The notes under the pieces: generated by a model
What the model saw: the letters and a program-made list of their open reading frames with translations, nothing else
What the model was told of the DNA's origin: nothing
Databases searched by the model: none
In this document: positions 26,530 through 34,210 of the stretch, in pieces
Position numbering within the stretch: position 1 is the first letter of the stretch
Layout of the letters: each line of letters begins with the position of its first letter
Source of the DNA: Glaciihabitans sp. dw_435
GTDB lineage: Bacteria; Actinomycetota; Actinomycetes; Actinomycetales; Microbacteriaceae
Assembly (NCBI RefSeq): GCF_018449675.1
Contig: NZ_JAAVUZ010000001.1
Location: forward strand, 62,001-126,000
DNA length: 64,000 nucleotides
Direction of reading: 5' to 3'
Translations under genes and position numbers: made by a program

Positions 26530-27534
26530 TCAGGCTCCCTTCAGAACGAGACGGCGCTGGGGCGCGACGGTGATGATGCGCGGATCCAGGGCCGGATAGA
26601 TGAGGTCGACCAGCAGGTTGACCACGACAAAGGTGACGGCGGCGAAGACGACCACTCCCTGCACGACGGGCAGATCCTGGGCGGACACCGCCTCGGCGGT
26701 CAGCCGGCCCAGCCCGATTCGGCTGAACACCGTCTCTGTTACCACCGAACCCGACAGGAGTGTCCCGACCACAAGACCCGAGACCGTCAGTGCGGGGATC
26801 GCGGCGTTGCGCAGGGCGTGCCGGAACTGCACCCGGGACGGGCTTGCTCCCTTTGCCCGGGCGGTGTCGGAATACGGCTCATCGAGCGCCTTCGCCAACC
26901 CCTGCGCGAGCAACTGCGCGATCATCGCGCTGGTGGGAATGCCGAGGGTGATCGCTGGAAGCACAAGGCTCTGTGGTCCAAAGTTTCCCGTGGCGGGAAA
27001 CAGGTGGAAGGTGAAGGAGAACACCTGGATGAGCAGAAGTCCGAGCCAGAACGCCGGGATCGCCACCGCCAGCGGCGGCAGCCCGAGCAGAAGGTTCGAC
27101 AGCCACCGCGACCGTGCCCGGGTGGCGAGAATCGCGACCGTCGACCCGGCAACCACGGCGAAAAGGAATCCGAGGGTGGCGATCTGCAGCGTCGCGGGAA
27201 GGGCCTCGGCGATGAGCGCCGTCACCGGTCGGGAGCTCGTGAACGATCGACCGAAGTCTCCGGTGAAGGCGTGACCCAGCGAGTCGAAGTACCGCGTGAT
27301 GAGAGGTAGGTCGAGTCCCCACTGGTGTCGGATCTGCGCGATCTGTGCCGCCGTGAGGTCCGTGGCGTCGCCGCCGGTGATGTTCGCGATGATGTCGCCG
27401 GGAAGGCTCCACAGAATGAGGTAACTCGCCGTGTAGGCGGCGAACACCACAAGAACCGCCTGCGCTACCCGTCCCGCGACGTACCGTCCGTAGCTGTTCG
27501 CCGATGTTGCTCGTTCCCGCCGTGCGTGCGCCAT
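26530..27534 (-). CDS. ABC transporter permease (DppB type)
   Basis: A 334-residue permease with six predicted TMs and DppB features: an N-terminal TM, LPGDIIANITGGDATDL in the large external loop, QWGLDLPLITRYFDSLGHAF, and the EAA loop YSDTARAKGASPSRVQFRHAL. It is the first gene of the five-gene importer-LLM operon. The start is placed at the ATG at 27534 because AAGGAG lies five bases upstream; an in-frame ATG 57 bases further up has no such site. The C terminus reads LVDLIYPALDPRI, typical for the family. Confidence 0.92.
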   Translation of the reverse strand: MAHARRERATSANSYGRYVAGRVAQAVLVVFAAYTASYLILWSLPGDIIANITGGDATDLTAAQIAQIRHQWGLDLPLITRYFDSLGHAFTGDFGRSFTSSRPVTALIAEALPATLQIATLGFLFAVVAGSTVAILATRARSRWLSNLLLGLPPLAVAIPAFWLGLLLIQVFSFTFHLFPATGNFGPQSLVLPAITLGIPTSAMIAQLLAQGLAKALDEPYSDTARAKGASPSRVQFRHALRNAAIPALTVSGLVVGTLLSGSVVTETVFSRIGLGRLTAEAVSAQDLPVVQGVVVFAAVTFVVVNLLVDLIYPALDPRIITVAPQRRLVLKGA

Positions 27535-27633
27535 GTCGCTCCTTCGGATCTCCGTGTCGGCCGTGTGTGAGTGCCGGGAGGCACTTGACAAGGCTCGATC
27601 GGATGTCTGATCCGGGCGAGGGGCGGCGTAACC

Positions 27634-27667
27634 GCGTCGTCATTTCCTTAACGAGGCGTCATATTCG
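27634..27667. promoter_or_regulatory. Candidate regulatory region upstream of the peptide-type ABC/LLM operon
   Basis: Read on the plus strand, GCGTCGTCATTTCC (27635-27648) and GGCGTCATATTCG (27655-27667) resemble the right half of the 17469 and 30811 sites (CGTCATNTTCG). They lie 100-135 bases before the operon start at 27534. The likeness is partial and no convincing -10 was found. Confidence 0.25.
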
Positions 27668-27715
27668 AGCGGGCGCGGCGAAACCCTGCAACGCGAGGTT
27701 CGCGCGGGGCGGCTG

Positions 27716-28402
27716 TCAGCAGCAGTCGCACGCCTCGACGGAGCGCTCACCCGTGAGTGCGGAGACCGGCACGGCGCAGGCATCCCCACGCCAGGCCTCG
27801 AGGCCCTCCTTGATGGCGAATCCGGCGATGACGAGGGCCGCCACCGAGTCGGCCCACGCCCACCCCAGCAGGGAGTTGGCGAGCAGGCCGACCAGGAGCG
27901 CGGCCGAGAGGTAGCTGCAGATCAGCGTCTGCTTCGAGTCGGCGATGGCGGAGGCGGACCCCAGCTCCGTGCCGGTGCGGCGCTCCAGCCAGCTGAGGAT
28001 CGGCATGATCGCCAGGCTGACGGCGGCGAGAACGATGCCGACGGTGCTGTGCTCGGCTTCGCGCAGCCCCGTCAGCGACAGCCCCGCGACGACGACGACG
28101 TACGCGGCGAGGCCGAAGAACGACAGGGCGATGACCCGCAGCGCCACCTTCTCCCGCTTTTCCGGGTCCGGGGCCGCGAACTGCCACGCGACCGCGGCGG
28201 CGGAGAGCACCTCCACGATGGAATCCAGGCCGAAGCCAATCAGTGCGGCCGATGACGCCGCGGTCCCCGCGGACAGCGCGATGACCGCCTCGATGACGTT
28301 GTACGAGATGGTGACCGCGACGATGATCCGGATGCGGCGCTGCAGGAGCCGCTTGCGCACGGGGCCGAGCACGCCGATGGCGCCGCTCGTTGCCGCGGTC
28401 AT
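27716..28402 (-). CDS. Cation diffusion facilitator-like transporter
   Basis: A 228-residue membrane protein with about six TMs. The CDF signature is visible: YNVIEAVIALSAGTAASSAALIGFGLDSIVEVLSA (TM2, with the metal-site Asp in FGLDS) and ADSKQTLICSYLSAALL with the second site Asp in TM5. CDF proteins export divalent metals by proton antiport. It is shorter than most because the cytosolic C-terminal domain is replaced by a short tail ending EACDCC, which may bind metal. There is no ribosome-binding site at the ATG; its start codon overlaps the stop of a putative 18-residue leader ORF. Confidence 0.8.
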   Translation of the reverse strand: MTAATSGAIGVLGPVRKRLLQRRIRIIVAVTISYNVIEAVIALSAGTAASSAALIGFGLDSIVEVLSAAAVAWQFAAPDPEKREKVALRVIALSFFGLAAYVVVVAGLSLTGLREAEHSTVGIVLAAVSLAIMPILSWLERRTGTELGSASAIADSKQTLICSYLSAALLVGLLANSLLGWAWADSVAALVIAGFAIKEGLEAWRGDACAVPVSALTGERSVEACDCC

Positions 28403-28455
28403 GCGCCGGGTCCGCAGTGGGTCGGACGTCCCTCCGTCGCGGCAACTGTCAGCAT
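28399..28455 (-). CDS. Putative 18-residue leader peptide upstream of the CDF gene
   Basis: The frame reads MLTVAATEGRPTHCGPGA and stops at TGA, which overlaps the CDF start (ATGA). TATGGT (28467-28462) lies exactly six bases before its ATG, the same spacing as at other apparently leaderless genes in this window. The CDF gene itself lacks a ribosome-binding site, so translation of this ORF may be needed to start CDF translation. The His-Cys pair near the end could make it metal- or cysteine-responsive; that is speculation. Too short for confident family assignment. Confidence 0.5.
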   Translation of the reverse strand: MLTVAATEGRPTHCGPGA

Positions 28456-28467
28456 GCGCCGACCATA
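28456..28467 (-). promoter_or_regulatory. -10 box of the leader peptide/CDF transcript
   Basis: TATGGT followed by the six-base spacer CGGCGC and then ATG on the minus strand. It matches the TANNNT-N6-start pattern found at the thiolase, metG, tatD, ispE, sseA and other genes here. Confidence 0.5.
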
Positions 28468-28529
28468 CAGCGAGGGCCGACTTACCGGAAGAGCGGAGAC
28501 TCACCGGCGTCGCGGCAAACTCCTTCCGG

Positions 28530-29033
28530 TCAGACGGCGTGCGCGAAGCAGATCGAGCCGGAGAACACCGTGTACGGCTCGAACGTCGGGATGCGCACGT
28601 AACCGAGCGCCTCGTAGAGGCCCACGGCTTCCGGCTGCCTGTCGCCGGTTTGCAGGATGACCCGGCTGCCGCCACGACGCACGACCTCCAGCTCGACCGA
28701 CGCGATGAGCGCCCGGCTGATTCCGCGGCCGCGGTATCCGGCGAGGGTGACGAGTCGCTTGAGCTCCCACTCGGTGCCGAGGCGGCGGAGGGCAGCGTGG
28801 GCGACGGGGACATCCCCGTCCAGTGCTATGAACGTCGCGACGATATCCCGCGGGTCGAGCGCGAAGGCGGCATCGATGATGGCGTTCTCCTCGGCCGTTG
28901 CCGCTGACTTTCTGCCGGCGTACCGCGGCCCGATCTCGGCGTCCATGGCCGCGCGGAGTGACACCGCGCGCGGGTCATCCCACTCGACGATCTCGATGGT
29001 CGGGGTCGATACCCGCCGCTCGTCCGTTGTCAC
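28530..29033 (-). CDS. GNAT-family N-acetyltransferase 1
   Basis: A 167-residue GNAT protein. The acetyl-CoA-binding motif A reads LKRLVTLAGYRGRGISRALIAS (in two parts: the strand VTL and the Q/RxxGxG/A-type loop YRGRGIS). Motif B follows in VILQTGDRQPEAVGLYEALGY. It transfers acetyl from acetyl-CoA to an amine; the substrate is unknown. GTG start overlaps the stop of the preceding GNAT gene by GTGA. Similarity in the TGxRQPEAVxLY segment to the adjacent GNAT suggests an old duplication. It ends the LLM5 operon. Confidence 0.8.
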   Translation of the reverse strand: MTTDERRVSTPTIEIVEWDDPRAVSLRAAMDAEIGPRYAGRKSAATAEENAIIDAAFALDPRDIVATFIALDGDVPVAHAALRRLGTEWELKRLVTLAGYRGRGISRALIASVELEVVRRGGSRVILQTGDRQPEAVGLYEALGYVRIPTFEPYTVFSGSICFAHAV

Positions 29034-29557
29034 CGCTGGCCTCCCGGGAGGAACTTCTCGAAGTAGTGGATGACGATCTTTTCCGGGTCGCCCCCGACCT
29101 CGAAGAGCGGGGTGTAGCCGGTGGCGAGGTACAGGCGCACGGCCTCGGGCTGGCGCGGACCGGTGCTCAGCACCACCTTCGAGTATCCGCGGCGGGCCGC
29201 CTCTGCCTCGAGCTCGGCGAGCACGAGCTTCGCGAGCCCCTGGCCGCGGAAGTCGGCGTGCGTCCACATGCGCTTGAACTCGACGGTGGTGTCGTCGATG
29301 GTCATGAAGGCGCCGCCGGCGATGGCGACGTTGTCGCGCAGCAGGAGGAGGAACGTGCCGCGCGGCGCGGTGAACGCCTCGTTGGGGTAGCGGTTGATCT
29401 CGACGGACGCCGGCTCACCGAAGAGGTTGCCGTAGCGGGAGTCGTACTCGCGCTCGAGGTCTTCCAGCACCGGACGGGCGAGCGCGTCGCCCGGCGTCGT
29501 GTGCAGGAAGCTGTCGCCGGGGGCGAGGGGTCGGGTGGTGGTGTCAGGCTGCGGCAT
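29030..29557 (-). CDS. GNAT-family N-acetyltransferase 2
   Basis: A 175-residue GNAT acetyltransferase. Motif A is visible as FKRMWTHADFRGQGLAKLV and motif B as VVLSTGPRQPEAVRLYLATGY. The N-terminal part has a Ser/Leu-rich helix and NLFGEPASVEINRYP. It overlaps the LLM5 gene by 14 bases and the next GNAT gene by four, so all three are likely translated together. Acetylation of an amino-acid amine before or after LLM attack, as by SnaA/SnaB in the Bacillus cysteine-salvage pathway, is a plausible role; peptide or antibiotic acetylation cannot be excluded. Confidence 0.8.
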   Translation of the reverse strand: MPQPDTTTRPLAPGDSFLHTTPGDALARPVLEDLEREYDSRYGNLFGEPASVEINRYPNEAFTAPRGTFLLLLRDNVAIAGGAFMTIDDTTVEFKRMWTHADFRGQGLAKLVLAELEAEAARRGYSKVVLSTGPRQPEAVRLYLATGYTPLFEVGGDPEKIVIHYFEKFLPGGQR

Positions 29558-30698
29558 GGTGACGCGACTTCTCCTTTTCGTCGGCCGCCTCCGCCTCGAC
29601 TTTTGCCCGGGCGGCGTCGCGCTTGGCGACTTCTTCACGAACGATCGGAATGACATAACGGCCGAAATCGATTGTGTCATTGACGAAGTCGTAGCCGCGC
29701 GCCGAGAGGATGTCGACGCCGAGGTCGACGTAGTCCAGCAGGGCCGCCGCCACCGTCTCCGGGGTGCCCACGAGCGCGTTCGAGTTGCCGCGACCACCGC
29801 TGGCCGCGGCGGGCTTCGTCCACAGCGCGCGGTCGTAGCGGTCGCCCTGCTCGGCGATCGACAGCAACCGCTGCGATCCCGCGTTCTCCGGGTGCTTGAG
29901 ATCGCCCACGAAGTTGTTCGGCGCCGCCGCCGCGGTGCGCTGCTCGATCTTGCCGAGAATGTCGTGCGCCTTCTGCCACGCCAACTCCTCGGTCGCGCCA
30001 AGGATCGGACGGAAGGCCACCTGGATCCGGGGTCGGGTGGCGCGGCCCGCGGCCGCGGAGGCATCCGTAATCGTCTGAATCTGCTCGGCGGTGCTCACCA
30101 GCGGTTCTCCCCAGATGGCGTAGATGTCGGCTTCCGCCGCACCAATGGCGTAGGCGGCAGCGGATGACCCCCCAAACGACACCTGCGGGCGGGGGCTCTG
30201 GTGCGACCAGATGTCCGAGACGAAGTTCTCGAACTGGTAGTACTTGCCCGCGTGGTCGAAGGGTTCCTTCGACGTCCAGACCTTCTTGACGATCTGGATG
30301 TACTCGCCCGTGCGCTCGTAGCGCTCGTCCTTCGTGAGGTGGTCGCCCTCGGCGGCCTGGTCGGCGGTCGATCCGCCGGTGATGAAGTGCACGTTGAGGC
30401 GTCCGTCGCTGATCTGATCGAGCGTGGCGAACACCTTGGCGGCGTAAGTCGGGTACGAGAGGTTCGGGCGGTGCGCCAGCAGGATCTTGATGTGGTCGAG
30501 CTTGCTCGCGATGAAGGCGGCGGCCGTCGCCGGGTCGGGCGCTCCCGAGTGATACGCGAACAGGATGCGGTCCCAGCCGTTGTCCTCGTGGGCGCGGGCG
30601 AAGCGCAGCGTGTAGTCCTTGTCAAAGCTGGCGCCCGATCGCGCCTGGGTCTCGCCGCCGTCGTTGAGTCCGGCGATGCCAAGGAATTCGATGCCCAT
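29544..30698 (-). CDS. LLM flavin-dependent monooxygenase 5, SsuD-like (alkanesulfonate monooxygenase type)
   Basis: A 384-residue LLM of SsuD length. SsuD-type features: HEDNGWDRILFAYHSG, LDHIKILLAHRPNLSYPTYAAKVF in parts, LDQISDGRLNVHFITGGS, DEYIQIV-like GEYIQIVKKVWTS, and SPRPQVSFGGSSAAAY. SsuD enzymes use FMNH2 and O2 to desulfonate alkanesulfonates to aldehyde and sulfite. No ssuABC or ssuE gene is next to it; the operon instead has two GNATs. The start has AGGAG six bases upstream. A short hairpin lies in its 5' leader. It diverges from the FAD-binding protein gene with a shared candidate operator between them. Confidence 0.87.
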   Translation of the reverse strand: MGIEFLGIAGLNDGGETQARSGASFDKDYTLRFARAHEDNGWDRILFAYHSGAPDPATAAAFIASKLDHIKILLAHRPNLSYPTYAAKVFATLDQISDGRLNVHFITGGSTADQAAEGDHLTKDERYERTGEYIQIVKKVWTSKEPFDHAGKYYQFENFVSDIWSHQSPRPQVSFGGSSAAAYAIGAAEADIYAIWGEPLVSTAEQIQTITDASAAAGRATRPRIQVAFRPILGATEELAWQKAHDILGKIEQRTAAAAPNNFVGDLKHPENAGSQRLLSIAEQGDRYDRALWTKPAAASGGRGNSNALVGTPETVAAALLDYVDLGVDILSARGYDFVNDTIDFGRYVIPIVREEVAKRDAARAKVEAEAADEKEKSRHHAAA

Positions 30699-30721
30699 GA
30701 GGTGCTCCTGTCGGTGGGGTG

Positions 30722-30830
30722 CGGGAACCTCTCGTTCCCGTGCTGCGCCTTCGACGCTATGACCGCCCGCGAACGCCTCCTAGGGCCGGGTTCACACTTC
30801 GTAATCTCGGTCACATTGCGTCATCTTCGG
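30722..30830. promoter_or_regulatory. Divergent promoter region of LLM5 and the FAD-binding protein
   Basis: TCACATTGCGTCATC (30811-30825) matches the 7331 and 17469 sites; TTCGG follows as at 17469. On the minus strand TAGCGT (30759-30754) is a -10 for LLM5, centred about 59 bases from the site. A leader hairpin CGGGAAC/GTTCCCG (30722-30740) lies within the LLM5 5' leader. Confidence 0.5.
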
Positions 30831-30864
30831 CGCAGCACCGGTCGCCCCGGGTGAGTCTGTGGGC

Positions 30865-32850
30865 ATGACCCGAGACACCCCTGTGCGCATCGCCGTCGTC
30901 GGTGTGGGTCCGCGCGGCGCCGGATTCCTCGAGCGTCTCGCCGCGAACGTGGCGGAATTGGGGGCGGATGTCCCGGTGCTGGTGCACCTCATCGACCCGC
31001 ACCCACCCGGGGCCGGGCGCATCTGGCGCTACGAGCAGTCCGCGTTGCTGCGGTTGAACTCGATGGCCGAGGACGTCACGATGTTCACCGACGAGTCCTC
31101 CACGATCGACGGGCCTGTGAGCACGGGACCGTCGCTCATCGAGTGGGCGGACCGGGTGCGCTCGGGGGAGATCACCGGGATCGACCTGTCGGACGACACC
31201 CTGCGCGACGAGCTGACCGCGCTGACCGGGTCGTCCTTTCCCACCCGCCGGCTGCAGAGCCTGTACCTCGACTGGTTTTACCGTCGCGCGGTCGATGCAC
31301 TGCCCGACTCGGTGGCGGTGCTTGAGCACGCGGCCGCGGTGGAGCGGGTCGTGCCGGGCGACGCCGGCGAGCAGCGCGTCGTCCTGTCCGGCGGCGAGAC
31401 GCTCACCGTTGACATCGTGCTCTACGCGCTCGGCCACACCGGCGTCGAGCCCCGGCCCGAGCACCGGGAGCTCGCCGAGTTCGCCGCGGGCAACGGCCTC
31501 TACTACCTCCCTCCCTCCTTCACCGCGGACGCCGACACCGCCGCGATCCGCCCGGGCGAGAACCTCATCGTGCGGGGGATGGGCCTCGCCGCCGTCGACC
31601 TCGTGGTTCTGCTCACCGAGGGCCGCGGCGGGCGGTTTGTGCCCGGCGACGACGGGGTGCTGCGCTACGAGGCATCCGGTCGCGAACCGCACATCCATCT
31701 GGGCTCCCGCCGCGGGGTGCCGTACCGCTCGAAGATCAGCTCGCGTCTCGCAGCGCCGCGGGCCACCGCCCGGTTCTTCACCGCGGAGATCGTCGCCGAG
31801 CTGGAGCGCACCACCGACCGCCTCGAGTTTCGGGAGCACGTGTGGCCGCTCATCGCGAAGGAGATGCTCTGGGGGTATTACTGGGAGCTCTTCACGGGTC
31901 ATCCCGACCGCGTGTCCGGCGACTGGCAGAGCTTCGCCGACCGCTTCGAACCGCTGCGGTGGGATGCCCCGGAGTTGCGCCGCCTCGTCGAGCAGACGGT
32001 GCCCGACCCGATCGACCGGTTGGATCTCACCGCGTTCGACCGCCCGCTCGCCGGCCTCACCTTCGAGAGCCCCGCGCTGCTGCAGGATCATCTGCGCGAC
32101 CACATCGCGCTCGACCTGCGGCTGCGCAGCGACCCGGCGCACAGCGCGACGCTCGCCCTCTTCTATTCGCTGTTGTTCTCCCTCTTCGACCTCGGCGGGG
32201 TCGTCGACTCGCCCAAGTGGTCGGCGCGCTCGCGCGTGGAGGAGCTCGGCGCCGAGTGGCTCGGCTACTTCAGCTACGTCGCGAGCGGCCCGCCGGCGAG
32301 CCGCCTCGACGAGTTGCTCGCGCTGTCGCGGGCAGGGATCGTGGAGTTCCTGGGTGCGGACGCGTGGGTGCGGGCGGATGTTCCGGGCGGCAGCTTCGTC
32401 GCGGGATCCCCGAGCGTTCCCGGCCAGGTCACCGCGCGCGCACTCGTCGACGCGCGACTGCCGCAGCTCAGCATCCGGGACAGCGACAACCCCGCCCTGC
32501 GCTCCCTCGTGGAGAGCGGTGTCGGCAGTGAGGAATACCTCGACGACGGCGACTTCGCCGGAAGCACCGGCCGGCTGCGGGTGCGCACGTCCGACGCCCG
32601 CATTCTGGGCCCGGACGACGCGGCCCACCCGCGGCTCTTCGCGATCGGCCCGTTCACGAGCGCGCCGTTCGTCGGTGCGTTCGCGCGGCCGCGCACCAAC
32701 GCGGTGAGTTTCCGCGAGAACGACAGGGTCGCCCGCGCGATCCTGGCCGAGGCGCGCGAGGTGTGGGCGGCGCGGTCCGGTCAGCTCTCGGCCACGTCCT
32801 TGAGCTTGTCGAGGGCCTTGGGCCACATGTCCTCAAACATCCCGGCGTAG
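30865..32850 (+). CDS. FAD/NAD(P)-binding protein (NAD_binding_9 type)
   Basis: A 661-residue protein that begins with a Rossmann fold IAVVGVGPRGAGFLERL, followed by VHLIDPHPPGAGRIWRY and the LRLNSMAEDVTMF segment characteristic of this large FAD-NAD(P)-binding family. A second nucleotide-type segment reads LIVRGMGLAAVDLVVLLTEG. Members are often found with siderophore or sulfur genes; enzymatic function is unestablished. ATG at 30865 is preferred to GTG two codons earlier. The last 23 codons overlap the antisense strand of the convergent SRPBCC gene by 70 bases, so the C-terminal tail is probably not conserved. It shares an upstream region with LLM5. Confidence 0.75.
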   Translation: MTRDTPVRIAVVGVGPRGAGFLERLAANVAELGADVPVLVHLIDPHPPGAGRIWRYEQSALLRLNSMAEDVTMFTDESSTIDGPVSTGPSLIEWADRVRSGEITGIDLSDDTLRDELTALTGSSFPTRRLQSLYLDWFYRRAVDALPDSVAVLEHAAAVERVVPGDAGEQRVVLSGGETLTVDIVLYALGHTGVEPRPEHRELAEFAAGNGLYYLPPSFTADADTAAIRPGENLIVRGMGLAAVDLVVLLTEGRGGRFVPGDDGVLRYEASGREPHIHLGSRRGVPYRSKISSRLAAPRATARFFTAEIVAELERTTDRLEFREHVWPLIAKEMLWGYYWELFTGHPDRVSGDWQSFADRFEPLRWDAPELRRLVEQTVPDPIDRLDLTAFDRPLAGLTFESPALLQDHLRDHIALDLRLRSDPAHSATLALFYSLLFSLFDLGGVVDSPKWSARSRVEELGAEWLGYFSYVASGPPASRLDELLALSRAGIVEFLGADAWVRADVPGGSFVAGSPSVPGQVTARALVDARLPQLSIRDSDNPALRSLVESGVGSEEYLDDGDFAGSTGRLRVRTSDARILGPDDAAHPRLFAIGPFTSAPFVGAFARPRTNAVSFRENDRVARAILAEAREVWAARSGQLSATSLSLSRALGHMSSNIPA

Positions 32851-33230
32851 TCCTCGTCGGTCTCGAGATCGACCGTCAGCGTGGTGGTGCCGCCGGACTC
32901 GCTGAAGGAGTAGTTTTCGTGGGTTCCGGCGATCGAGCGGGCGAAGTCGCTCATGAGGTCGTCGGCACCGCGATCCACCTGCCCGGCGTATTCGAGCGAG
33001 ACGAACTCGTGCGGGCGGTTCTCGACCACCGTGGCGATGAGGCCGCTCTCGGTGCCGTCGTCGTTGGGGCCGACAAAGCGGATGGTGCTGCCCACGTTCC
33101 AGTCGCCGTCGAAACGCGAGCCCTCGTGGAACGCTCCGGTCCACACGCGGTACGTCTCGTCGTCGAGCATGGTGCTCCAGACGATGTTCACCGGGGCGGC
33201 GATGTCGATGCTGAAGTGCAGTGTTTTCAC
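32781..33230 (-). CDS. SRPBCC-domain protein (AHSA1/polyketide-cyclase-like)
   Basis: A 149-residue START-like/SRPBCC protein. The typical opening HFSIDIAAPVNIVWSTMLDDE is followed by TYRVWTGAFHEGSRFDGDW, which matches the first helix-strand of AHSA1-type folds. The fold binds hydrophobic ligands; the ligand is unknown. GTG start with AAGGGAG six bases upstream. Its 3' end overlaps the convergent FAD-binding protein gene by 70 bases. It has no evident operon partner. Confidence 0.82.
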   Translation of the reverse strand: MKTLHFSIDIAAPVNIVWSTMLDDETYRVWTGAFHEGSRFDGDWNVGSTIRFVGPNDDGTESGLIATVVENRPHEFVSLEYAGQVDRGADDLMSDFARSIAGTHENYSFSESGGTTTLTVDLETDEDYAGMFEDMWPKALDKLKDVAES

Positions 33231-33250
33231 GGTGACTCCCTTGTCAGTGA

Positions 33251-34209
<959 letters not shown>

Positions 34210-34210
<1 letters not shown>

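Noticed and set aside
21192-27534. Nickel uptake operon (nikABCDE)
   Set aside because: The transporter type fits, but the binding protein has no evident His-rich metal site and the operon ends in an LLM monooxygenase, which favours an organic solute.
30811-32826. A 671-codon open frame antisense to the FAD-binding protein gene
   Set aside because: The plus-strand frame has a clear Rossmann fold; the antisense frame is Gly/Arg/Glu-rich without motifs.
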